A stretch of 64,000 nucleotides of DNA from the NCBI GenBank assembly GCA_977017575.1, contig CDRNVI010000046.1:124001-188000 (forward strand), read 5' to 3'. Below, one piece after another: positions 47,506 to 57,596 of this stretch. A program made the position numbers and the translations under genes. Source of the DNA: Paramoeba atlantica. Taxonomy: Eukaryota; Discosea. Numbering within the stretch: position 1 is the stretch's first letter; each line of letters opens with the position of its first letter. Below the pieces are notes generated by a model. The model saw nothing but the letters and a program-made list of their open reading frames with translations, searched no databases and had not been told where the DNA came from.

Positions 47506-49295
47506 CATCATAATGAAAGTAAACCATGTTAAAACCAATTTTCCTAGTAATATATCGCTTCAATGAAAGTTTCAGTCCAATCATCCCGACTATTTTTAGT
47601 TTCCAATAAACTATATCTATCTGACGAATTATCAAGGTACCTGGCCAATATAATAAAAACAATCACAGAAACCCAGTCAACAACTCCTCAAACTTACGAA
47701 CGGGCATCCCGTCCACCAACTCCGCGAACCAACCCGTTCGCCCGTAATCCAAACTCCCGCGCGCACGTGTTTGTAGCAAATGGTGGCGGCCAATTACTAA
47801 AAACTCGTAATGTTTTTCAAGAATTCCTACCGCGTAATAAAATTGAATAGTATATATTTTCTATATAGCTAATTTTTTTTTTGATTCTATATAATGAGTT
47901 TTACTAATTAATGGTACATTCATACCTATGCGAGTTTCCATACATGTATGTATACATGCTTATCCGGTGCGGCTGATAGGGTCCGCTGGGTTTTCGGCAG
48001 ATCTCACATAACGTGCCATGAGACATACGCCAAGGTTCTGATTTGTCTTCAACACACGCTTGAGCTCTCCGGCAATACTGTCGGATTTCGCGATCTTGCG
48101 GTTGAATGCTGCTTGACAAGAGGTGTTGTCAATAAACAAATCAACACAGGTTCCTTTTTGAAAGTGGTGTGTCAGTTTTTCAAACGCAAGTCGAACGGCC
48201 ATCGCCTCAGCGTGATTCACTTCGTATTTGAACTCAGGTTGCCATTTATCGCCAACAATAATCACTTGTCCGTCGTCCCGGTAAAGAACCGCGCCCCATC
48301 CTTTAGCTGACGCATCCGTGTACAGTCGGTGTTTATGCGGGACAACGTCAGGATGCGGAGGTGGTGATATAGGCTCATTGACCAAAATGATATCACGCCT
48401 ATTCGCGAGAATCGATCGGGTGGCTGTCGGAAGAGGAACCGGTTGATGTGCGAGTTCGGGGCATCGGTTTAACTCATTGATACGTCGTCTAACAATCTTT
48501 AAGGGGAAATGATAGTCTGGAATAATATGACCCAAGACCGCTGCTGCATAGAGGAGGCGCCCCACCGCCGTCTCCAATTGAGAGTACGTAATATTACGAA
48601 ACCGATCTCGTGACATTTTCCGTATAACCCTAGGCCCCAGGTTGACCTTATGGGTTACGTGGTTGTAGAAGACGCCGTTAAAAACATATTCAGTGGAGGG
48701 GTCAAAACCAGCCTCCTTGAACAAACCTCCCACTTCCTTACACCGTGAATCCACGAATTTCACAAATTTATCAGCTTGTTCTTGAGATCCTGCGAAACGA
48801 ATCCCGTCTATATAGACGTCCACAGATCCAATGCATGAAACTAGTTCGGGTTTGCATACCGCCAGATCGCCTGCTAGTGTAGCTGTAATCTTGTGCATAT
48901 TTTCAGGGGCGCATCGGTGCCCCATTGGCATAACCTTTATCTGGTGTAAGACGCCATTTAGATCTCGAAAGCGAAATTTGGCACGAGCCTGGCGCGGAAT
49001 TGGAACTTGATAAAATCCACATCGGAGATCGCGCTTCACCCCCACTTCTTCGGCAGCCTTATGGAGATAACGAGAAGGATGCAACAAAGGCACGTCTGGC
49101 TTGTAGTCTTTTAATCGCAAGTTATCATCCTTGGTCCATGATATGAAACGGCGCCTATCGTTGCCTTCCTCGTCGGATTCGACTACCGTGAATGGAATTA
49201 CGTATTGCAGCGTTGGGTACCGGCGTATGTCGTCCTCCTCCACTCTTTCTATCACTCCGGCTTCAAGTAAACCCGTGATGTCGGCATTTACAAGA
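47506..49295 (-). mobile_element. DIRS-9: DIRS-like RT-RNase H fragment
   Basis: An open frame (47960-49255) holds RT and RNase H: PFTVVESDEEGNDRRRFISW, VKRDLRCGFYQVPI, VMPMGHRCAPENMH, DVYIDGIRFAG, LYTDASAKGWGAVLY, VNHAEAMAVRLAF, DLFIDNTSCQAAF and NPADPISR. The 3' side (47,506-47,959) is AT-rich spacer similar to that of DIRS-2 (1857-2035), with T-runs, and no A or B repeat is recognisable. RLE-9 begins at about 49,296 in the middle of RT, and the rest of the element is not found beyond it. Broken by truncation at both ends. Confidence 0.8.
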
Positions 49296-51398
49296 TTTCC
49301 TTTTGTTCTGTACCTTGTTGTTGTTGTTTTTTTTCGTTAAACTTTACAAAAACTTTATGGTTGTGCTAACGCGCTCCAAGAGATTATGGACAAAAGCAGC
49401 GACATTCACGACAACTCCACAAATTCAGACGAAATGAACATCGAACCGCGAGAATGCATCACACGACAAGAATCACGACAAAGCAAACCACGGAAAATCA
49501 AAGTTATCATCGGAGACTCACGACCTTCGGATCAAACAAGCTCAGATATGCCATCGAAGTCTCCCCAAATAACCGAAAATGCGCCGCAAAATGAAGACGA
49601 CATGTCAGCGGACACCGATGGCCTAAGTACCTCATCTGAAACAATGTCATCCGACGATCTGTGTATGAGTGAGCTGGCACGCACACGAAGTTTGAAAGCG
49701 CCAGACCAAGTTCAAGACATTGTATCAGAATGGGGCCGCGGTAATCAATGCGAGATCCTTTGGAACTTCCGCTACGGAGAAGAAATTTTTTATTCTGTCG
49801 GCGAAGTAGTGTCCCGCGTCTCAAGGAAAGGTCAGGTTCGTATAAAGATTGCGTACTCCCCTGCTGAAGGACAAACCGGACCCCAAGGAAACCTCTTTCT
49901 TCCACAGTCTGACAAAGTGCGAGTCTTTCAAATCTGTGCTACGAAGATAAATCGAATACCAAGCAAAGGAGTAAACACGCTAAATTTTCCGGAGAGCATG
50001 TCAGAGACGACGAAGGAATCCGACACGCACAGAGACATGGAACCACTTCCACCGCTAGCTCAAATAGAACCGTCCTTTGCTGTACATGTGGTTTCAATTT
50101 TCAGAGAGACAATTCGCGAATATCCTCGTTTACAACTTCTGTCCGAAAAAGAAACCCTATGGCACAGGTTCCTAAATGCTCCGAGAGATGCTTTGACCAC
50201 TGTGAGGAAAATGCTAATGCGAACACGAGCCACGACTCACTAGCCGAAAAGTAAAAGTAAATATGAATACAACGTCGACAAGCTCAGCCAAGAAGAACAA
50301 GAAGAGTTAGAAACTGACCGCCGAGCGATCCGCAATGCTTTACGAACGGCAAAAGCAGGAAACCTAGGCAAAGCAACGCGTATTCTCGATAACGTCTACA
50401 AACAATCACCCCTGACTGTCGAAGAAAAAGTTTCTCTTCTAAAAAGTCTCCATCCTTCCGGGAAAACGCCTCAAATGCCGATGAGTGTTGACTTTCCGCG
50501 CATTGGAATTGTTGAACGAGACGAACTCCTCTTAGCGGCCAGCAAATTGGCAAAGGGTGCTTCCCCCGGACCTACAGGTTTCAGCGAATCGATGTTGCGA
50601 CTTCTCGCCGACGATGAAGAATGCAGCATTTGCTTATGCCACATGTTCCGCGACGTGATCAATGGCGACATTCCAAACTCAGTGCGTGATCGACTCACAA
50701 GATGCAGATTAGTAGCTTTGCCCAAACAAATAAATAAACTGCGCCCGATTGCTATAGGAGAGACCATCCTTAAAGTGTGTGGCATCATTCTTTTGCAACG
50801 ACATGAAGACGCGCTTAAAAAGCACTTTCAAACCTTCCAACGAGGCATACTACAAAAGAATGCGTGTGAGCAAATTGTGCATGAACTGATAGAAGAATAC
50901 GAGGCAGTTTAGAGTGGTTTCAGAAAGGAGCAAAAAACTGTCCATTGGCATTGCAGAAAGCTGGTCTATCGTCACCGGAGAAATCTGTCAAGATCCTAGG
51001 CGCCTACATAGGGGAGAATGAGGACGTTAGTGAAAAGCTCGTACGACAGTCAGTAAAGCATGTATGCCTTTTTCGACGTTTGCAAATCATGGGCCCAAGC
51101 AATCTTTCGTTAGCAATGTTGCAACGATGCACGATTCCACGACAGGATTACTTTTTGCGCGTCCACAAACCAGCAGCTACACTGAAAATTGCGGAATGCT
51201 TCGATGCTGAAATATCAAGAATTATCTCACACTGGTTTCTCGCCACAGGTGACTCACTCCGCCTCGCAACTCTACCGCAAAAAATGGGAGGCCTTGGTCT
51301 CACTCAGTCCACCTTAAAGCAACGGTACTTTTTTGAAGCAGCCAGACGATCTATTGATGAGCCAGACGATCTATTGATGTTTTTCATGAATGCCACTC
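49296..51398 (+). mobile_element. RLE-9: group B RLE LINE with 5' leader, internally deleted
   Basis: The leader TTCTGTACCTTGTTGTTG precedes an ATG at 49,357 that opens MVVLTRSK, like the other LINE starts, but this frame soon ends. The main frame starts at 49,386. There is one in-frame TAG at 50,241-50,243. About 180 codons of RT palm are missing at 50,908-50,915, where EEYEA jumps to the thumb EWFQKGAKN. The end, at about 51,340-51,380, has a 19-bp tandem duplication (GCCAGACGATCTATTGATG) and no finger or endonuclease. Dead copy. Confidence 0.8.
49386..50243 (+). CDS. RLE-9 ORF, amino-terminal part
   Basis: The 285-aa frame has an acidic, serine-rich region (residues 1-100, with KPRKIKVIIGDSRPS), then LKAPDQVQDIVSEWGRGNQ, GEVVSRVSRKGQVRIKIAYSP, DMEPLPPLAQIEPSFAVHVV and a basic linker. 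These modules are those of RLE-5 and RLE-14. It ends at an in-frame TAG, after which the same frame continues. Confidence 0.75.
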   Translation: MDKSSDIHDNSTNSDEMNIEPRECITRQESRQSKPRKIKVIIGDSRPSDQTSSDMPSKSPQITENAPQNEDDMSADTDGLSTSSETMSSDDLCMSELARTRSLKAPDQVQDIVSEWGRGNQCEILWNFRYGEEIFYSVGEVVSRVSRKGQVRIKIAYSPAEGQTGPQGNLFLPQSDKVRVFQICATKINRIPSKGVNTLNFPESMSETTKESDTHRDMEPLPPLAQIEPSFAVHVVSIFRETIREYPRLQLLSEKETLWHRFLNAPRDALTTVRKMLMRTRATTH

Positions 51399-51451
51399 CC
51401 CACACCCGATCGATCCCGACTCCGAAAATCTATCCAGCGAAACCGGAGTAA
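50244..51451 (+). CDS. RLE-9 ORF, RT remnant in two frames
   Basis: The first frame, to 50,912, reads ETDRRAIRNALRTAKAGNL, ILDNVYKQSPLTVEEKVS, GASPGPTGFSESMLRLL, CHMFRDVINGDI, RPIAIGETILKV, then GILQKNACEQIVHELIEEYE. After the palm deletion another frame, from 50,913, gives the thumb EWFQKG, ILGAYIGENEDVSEKL, MGPSNLSLAMLQRC, FLRVHKPAATLKIAECFD and LPQKMGGLGLT. The catalytic YxDD block is absent, so no RT activity is possible. Confidence 0.75.
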
Positions 51452-51721
51452 GTAGGAAGCCCGATTCTGAAGTCCCGAGCGCGATGGACCCACGACATAA
51501 CTTCCCAATGACGTCGGAAGGAATTTCCAACCGGTATGAACGACGACGTCGAGCCTCGAAAACCCCATCCTCGAAACACGATCAAGATTAAAACAACAAC
51601 TTTTCGAATGGAGACATCCTCAGCGAAGTCAAAAGAGGTACCGTTGGAAATGGAGTTCGATCAAGATTTAACAAGTGATACGGAAGTCGAATCCAAGGCC
51701 ACCGACGAGGAGATGCGCGAT
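51399..51721 (+). mobile_element. RLE-10: amino-terminal fragment of an RLE LINE
   Basis: The frame 51,536-51,721 reads NDDVEPRKPHPRNTIKIKTT and TSDTEVESKATDEEM. Its acidic and NTIKIK-type composition resembles the start of RLE-9 and RLE-5 ORFs. It is cut at 51,722 by DIRS-10. The link to RLE-9 is unclear, and similarity is weak. Confidence 0.4.
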
Positions 51722-52835
51722 CGAAATCCACGCCGCGGGGCATAATAAATAACATGTATCGAATAGTAAACAAAGAAACAACTAAAATGTATCTGATTGC
51801 TCACAAGCCCTATTTCCCAATCTCAAAACATAACATCAACATTAAACTGTAAATAATATGTTCTCACGACAATTTTAGGCCTGCAAACATATATGTCACT
51901 GTCACTCTGTTAACGGGGTTCCCCCCACCGGAACCCTCGACCAAATGGCTGGGGGCTCGGTGGGCGGGCACAAAAACTTTTGAAACGTAAGTAGAAAAAA
52001 TAGCCTACCAAGAATATAAAGAATGAATAATGAAATTACAACACTATTTGAAACAAATCATAATTTGAAGAAATTATGTGCCCCGAAGGGCCAAGCAGGC
52101 ATAAACAACTCCCTGCCCCGCGGCTAAATTTCCAAACGTGGCGGTTGCGGCGGCGGCGGTTGCGGCGGGAACGGAGATCCGGGGTAGAGGGCGAGCCGGG
52201 AGGGAGAGACTGCGACGACGGAGACGTATCGGGGAGAAACGACGCGGAGGAGGAGTATTGCCACGCATGCGTGGCCGTCTTTCTCGTCGGCGGAGGAGCG
52301 GGGAGGGAATGGGGGTAGTAAATTCCACCCGTCGTCGCCTGGGACGACGGGCACGAGCAATAATTGGGGTGGGGAGCATTTCCTAGTGGAAAGCCCGCGA
52401 TGCGCCGTAACGGTTGGCGCCGCCCACCACCCCGCCGCGAAAATCCTGTGGCGGGGCGCGTGTGGTACGGAACTGTCCCCCCTGTTGTTGAGATGTTTGC
52501 GGGCAATTCGATCGGAGGTGGCCTGGCTGATGACAGCCCAAACAAAACGGTCCCTGGCTGCGTCGTCGAGGAGCACGCTGCGCAGTCCGGCCCCTCAGTT
52601 GCTCGTCGACCACAAGCTGACCGTAGCGGTCCTGAGGGTCGTCGTCACGGTGCAACCGCTGTTGCACACGTTCGACTGCAACACCCGCCGCAGCCCAATA
52701 ATGGTTGCGAAGCTCTTCGATGATGAGAAGGGCTACGGCGAGGTTGTGCTTCTCTAGCCAACCCTCAGTGTTGCGCGCAGCGTAAACCCATTCAGTTTTT
52801 CGAGAAATGGCGTCCTTCATAAGTTGGGTTCCGGT

Positions 52836-53520
52836 TCGACTTTTTTTTTTTTTTTTTTTTTTTTTATAAAATTAGGAATAGTATTTCCGTACCGATGCAA
52901 TACGCATCGTTCCATTCACATGGTAAGATCAACAATTTTCAATAATCGAAAACCAAATTATTACTGATTTGTCGCAATGGCATACCTAGAAATGGCATAC
53001 CTAGTATGGTTAAATTGTGCATTCGCTTTCTTGCTTGTCTCGTCCAAGATATTTCTTTAACTGTGTGTATGCGACAGCGCCGTTAAGTTCTTGCAAGAGA
53101 AGTTGAAACTCCTCTTTTATTTGTTGTCGGGGACGTCCGCTGGCATCCGCCAGTGCCGTAAGCAGAGCTTGTGTGTCCGTGTGCATAGAGCCTCCTGATA
53201 ATATGGGAATGCATTTAAAGGATTCTTCAGCTATTTTGCCGGTTTTAACGTAGGTATCATGTTTTCGTTTACAAGCCTCTCGAAATAGATTGGCGCATTT
53301 AACTGCGAGATTGGAGGGTGCTAGTTCATGGACGATTGTCAAGTCATAGTAGATTTCTCCACTTGCCCAATGAACAACTAAGTCGGGTCCTGATCGGCGA
53401 AACGATTTGCCGCCGCATGTTTTTTCGTGTGTCCTCTTGTGACTCGGGTCGACGACCTCATCGCATTGTGTGCACCGGAGGGTAGAGAAGGTGCGCGGCT
53501 CTTTCTCTTCAGTTAACATC
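52836..53520 (-). mobile_element. RLE-11: 5'-truncated group A RLE LINE inside the gag of DIRS-10
   Basis: It has poly(A) (T-run 52,840-52,865), a 145-bp 3' UTR, and the carboxy-terminal domains of the LINE protein. At the 5' edge a 21-bp string containing CTCTTCAGTTAACATCTTT is tandemly duplicated (about 53,500-53,540). No clean flanking target duplication is evident. The 3' UTR contains a duplicated AATGGCATACCTAG (52,978-53,004). Confidence 0.8.
53010..53519 (-). CDS. RLE-11 zinc finger and endonuclease fragment
   Basis: This open frame of 169 codons has the finger LRCTQCDEVVDPSHKRTHEK, then the restriction-like endonuclease RSGPDLVVHWASGEIYYDLT, the KRKHDTYV helix and CIPILSGGSMH. It ends LKKYLGRDKQESECTI. 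It matches the end of RLE-7 and lacks everything upstream. The catalytic-type motif is complete, but without RT the fragment cannot move. Confidence 0.8.
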   Translation of the reverse strand: MLTEEKEPRTFSTLRCTQCDEVVDPSHKRTHEKTCGGKSFRRSGPDLVVHWASGEIYYDLTIVHELAPSNLAVKCANLFREACKRKHDTYVKTGKIAEESFKCIPILSGGSMHTDTQALLTALADASGRPRQQIKEEFQLLLQELNGAVAYTQLKKYLGRDKQESECTI

Positions 53521-54697
53521 TTTCTCTTCAGTTAACATCTTGAACAGGCGCTCGCGCTGCGGCGGAGGGTTGAAGCGTACCCCAAGCTGCGGAGCTTCGC
53601 GCAGCTCACGGATGAGTTCACGTGGCTTGAACAAATCATCCGTGTCGATCCACGGTTGCCAAGTAACCGGATCGTAGGGGGAGAAGCTTTTCGGGTCCGT
53701 AACACGGACGCGTTCAAACGCCGGAATCAAATCTTCAACTGGTTTCCCACCCGGCATCTGCGCCCGAACATGGGCAAGGTCCAAGGAGTGGTAGTTGATC
53801 TCGGGATGGGGAAAACGGTAGGCTGTATTCACGTCCCCATCCCATTCTGTGAACAACTCAGTTGATTCAGGGTCCTTGGGATGCGTCATATGCACCCGCC
53901 CTATAGCCGTCTGCCGTAGGCCATCTCGGGGAAGAGACCATACAGCTTCGACGGTGACCTCATACCGTTTGCGCAGAAGGCCAATCACTTTCATGACAAA
54001 CTCTTCTTTGCCCTGGCTGGTCATGATTCCTCGGGCATCAAGGCGTGAACGCTGGGGCACCTCGGCGTGGTCAATGTCGAGGGCATCGTATCGACGAGGC
54101 GAGCGAGAAGCCTCAACCTGGTCAGGGTTGAGGGTCCCCTTGCGACGAATTGGGGCCTCCGGAGCGTCGAGCGGAATAGGGTAGGGACTGGTAAACGAGC
54201 TCGTGGGGAGACTCGGGAGATTACTTGGGAGCGGGCTTGGTGGTTCACGGGCCGGGCTCAAAGCTCTGCCAGATGGACGTATCTTCCGTCGCGCTGGGCC
54301 TGGGGTAGGGGGAACATGAGTGGGTTTCGCGGGTACCTGCGGAGCTGGCTGCGTCGGGAGAGAGGGAAGAGGGGGCCGTACGGGAGGACACGAGAGGGAC
54401 TGGCGCTTGGAACGCGAAAATGACGAAGTTTCGATCGGTGTCGGGGCGCGGTCTCTTTTTGGAGAGCGATCACGATCCTGGCTTGGCTCGTGTGGAGCCC
54501 GCAAACGTTGGGATCTCATCACAAAAACTTTTGAAACGTAAGTAGAAAAAATAGCCTACCAAGAATATAAAGAATGAATAATGAAATTACAACACTATTT
54601 GAAACAAATCATAATTTGAAGAAATTATGTGCCCCGAAGGGCCAAGCAGGCATAAACAACTCCCTGCCCCGCGGCTAAATTTCCAAACGTGGACTAT

Positions 54698-54887
54698 TAA
54701 AATGTCTATGGACGGCGGGGACGAAAAAGAACACCAAAAAAGCCTCCATTGAGCATACGGCGCAAATTGAAGAAGTTATTGAAACAGAGTGTGCCAATCT
54801 TGCTGATGACCTGCGCAAGAGATCTGGAGCAGCATTTCGAAAAATTCGGAAAATAATCGGAGACAATAGAGCTAAGATAGGATTCTA
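54698..54887 (+). CDS. Unrecognised 62-codon frame next to DIRS-10
   Basis: A coherent frame reads KKNTKKASIEHTAQIEEVIE and LADDLRKRSGAAFRKIRKII before a stop. It is helical and basic-acidic in character. I cannot match it to the LINE or DIRS proteins here. It may be an old element piece. From 54,888 to about 55,180 I see no gene. A CGAAAGA/TCTTTCG pair occurs around 55,075-55,165. Confidence 0.2.
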
Positions 54888-55363
54888 AAAAAGGTCTTAC
54901 AAAAACTTCGAGCGGCACTTGCCCCGCGAGCATGTGGTTCGTAAAGTCGGATTTCACAATTCTCTCTTTAATAAACCTCCATTAATAAACCTTCTGTGCT
55001 CGAGACTAAGCGCTTGCTCAACATGAATCGGACAATATTGATATTTCCTCTTAGGAATACCCCATCTTCAATCTTCGAAAGAGACACTTGTGATTGTATT
55101 TCAAGAAGGCATTAGTAAGTAAACTTATAATCATTGCACGTTTCGGACCGGGTCTTTCGAGAAAAAAACCTGATCCTACCTACCTCACGTTGGGGAACCT
55201 CACTCGAAAGAGCAATGCGTGAGAGTAAGCACTGTCGGCACGATCAACTACCGTAACGACCACATTTCGGAGGCACAGGTCGTACAAAAAAAAAATGCAC
55301 AGGTCGTAAAGTAAAAGGCATAAGATGGGAGTGCTGTCGGAGAGTCGAGAAAACCGACTACAT

Positions 55364-57590
55364 TCAGAGTCTGAGGCCTCCTAGCCACTTTTCGCCCTTG
55401 ATGTGATTTCGCAGCTGCGACACGATTGTGTATGCTGCGAACTTTTCGTTTTCCAATTGGAAGGCTTCCCGTATCACTTTGGGGTCTAAGTCAGCGCGTT
55501 TCGAGAGGGCTTTAATCAGCTCCTTCGTATTTTCGTGCAGCATTCCACAATCAGTTAGCGCTATGCATCGAAAATAGTTTGGATCCACTCCTTTCTCCAC
55601 TATGTATTTTCGATGTTTTCTTTCTATGGCACTCTCTAGAAGGGCTTTGCTGGACTGTTTCTGGTAGCTGCTGCAGAGTGTGTGTACGACTGTGACATCG
55701 TAGAGGACTTCTCCAATATCTGGCCACATTATGGCCAGATCGGGGCCCGAACGTATACGACGAGCTCTGCATGGGTGTCTCTCCGCTGCTTCTGGTGAAA
55801 TAGAGCACTTACACTTCGTGCAAAAGAACGATGAATACAGACGCGGTTCCAACGCACATGGGAGTCCAGCTTTTCCACATAGATTTGAAAGGTATCGAAC
55901 AATGTGTGAGTGTTTTCTCTTACAGTTCATCCCAGCACATTTCGAGCAACCTGCAACGTGTGGAAATATTCCGGAGGGCGATTCACTGACCCCGCATCCA
56001 GGACAGGAGATATTACTCGAAGAAGGGAGACTGACGGCCAGCCTCATCTTGAGCGTTTGCTGGAAGAGGTACGGGTTTACGTAGTTGTTGGTCGAGAGGA
56101 GATGAAAATTTGCTTCCTTCGAGCGCTTCATAACTCCACTGAAACGTGGTTTTGTTTTCAGCTCTGCCGCAAGTTTTTCGTGCTCGTCGTTGACTAGTTT
56201 CTTCAGTGCCGTGCGTACTCCTTGTGTCCCTGTGGTCTTGTTGCCTTTTTGTTGCTTCTCAGAGTTTTCTATCGGAGCTTCATATGGGTTGAAATGCTCA
56301 TCAATAGATTGACGGGAAGCTTCAAAAAGATAGCGATGTTTCAGAACTGTGGAGGTTATTCCCAATCCTCCCATTTTGCACGGCAAAGAGGCAAGTGCTA
56401 AGGCATCTTCGTCAGCATCGCACCACTTTCTTAAGACTTGTTGGATCTCTTTGTCAAAAGTCTGAGCTAGAAGGAATGATGCGCCCGGTTTATGTACTCG
56501 CAGGTGATAATCGTGGCGCGGTATCGTGCAACGCTTTAAAATTGCGAGGGAAAGATTACTTGGCCCCATGCGGCTGAGTCTTCGAAACAGACAGTTATGC
56601 TTCTCCAATTTTTCGAGAAGTTTGCGTTCTACGGCTTTGTTGTTGCCTAGGTATCCTCCGAGCACTTTGATTGTATCTACGCAGTCTTGAACCCCAAGTT
56701 CCCGAAGAGAGGAATCTTTGATGTGTAATGCCCTGGATCCTTGAAAGATTTCGCATTTGCGGTAGTTTATTTCTAAGTTCAGATCGCTCGTAAGCTCTTT
56801 GAAATGCAAGAATGCAACCTCGAGAGATGCCTCGTTTTTAGAACTCATCGTTACATCATCCTGGTACGCGCGTACGGTGACCTCGGGGTAAGCATCAGCT
56901 ACTTCTTTCAAAGCTCCATGCAACACAGCGCAGAAATAAAGCGATGACAGCGCGGATCCTTGCCGAACCCCAGAGGAGCTCTCTATGACTGAATGCAGCG
57001 AGTTGTTAGCAAAGAAGAGAAGTTCGGTTGGCTGGCCATATTCCAAATAAAAAATCCGCATGAAATGTTTGAAGATGGGATATTGAGTTAGAGCTCTTTC
57101 TATTGCTGTTCGATGAGGTGTATTATACGCGTTTTTGAAGTCAATGGTGAGCACCGTATTTCCAGCTTCATACTCAGAAAGTAACTCGTGTACAATTGAT
57201 TCACAGGCATTCTTCTGCAAGATCCCTCGCTGGATAGGTTGGAAGAGCGATTTTAGCGCAGCCTCATGACGCTGAAGAAGAATTGTGCCACATATTTTAA
57301 TTATGGTATCCCCCATCGCTACAGGTCTTACGCCGTTGTTCGGTTTGGCTAGAGCAATGATTCTGCAACGAGTCAGACGTTTGCGTACACTGTGAGCGAT
57401 TTCCCCGTTGATTACGTCGCGGAACATATGACACAAGGCGAGGCATGATTCTTCGTCTTCTGCTAAGAGCCGCATCATACATTCGCTAAAACCAGTGGGT
57501 CCGGGCGATGCACCTCGGGATAATTTTGCTGTCGCTAGGCGCAATTCGGAGCATTCGACCACTGCAATTCTCGGTAGCTCTTGGTCCGTC
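55364..57590 (-). CDS. RLE-12 ORF: RT, zinc fingers, endonuclease
   Basis: The open frame of over 730 codons starts at the truncated edge. It contains all RT blocks: GASPGPTGFSECMMRLL, CHMFRDVINGE, RPVAMGDTIIKI, TIDFKNAYNTPHR, SGVRQGSALS and catalytic YQDDVTMSS. Then follow MGPSNLSLAIL, YHLRVHKPGASF and GLGITSTVLKHRYLFEASRQ. The first finger is CPGCGVSESPSGIFPHVAGC plus CAGMNC, the second is CTKCKCSISPEAAERHPCRA, and the endonuclease is RIRSGPDLAIMWPDIGEVLYDVT, with RKHRKYIVEKGVD and CIALTDCGMLH. It ends in GGLRL. No stop or shift is visible, so the copy is young though truncated. Confidence 0.88.
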
Positions 57591-57596
57591 CCTTGA

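Larger units (their letters stand above)
51722..54697 (-). mobile_element. DIRS-10: internally deleted DIRS-like element, split by RLE-11
   Basis: A1 is at 54520-54694 and A2 at 51967-52140, which look identical over about 170 bp. B2 is at about 51722-51966 and begins GAAATCCACGCCGCGGGGC, like B of DIRS-7. B1 is absent: A2 abuts the region just downstream of gag. Gag is present in two parts, 53523-54513 and 52383-52830, separated by RLE-11, with the knuckle CLGCHQPGHLRSNC. A GC-rich stretch at 52,141-52,380 on the minus strand corresponds to the gag-YR spacer of DIRS-4. YR and RT are lost. Young by its identical A repeats, but defective. Confidence 0.8.
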
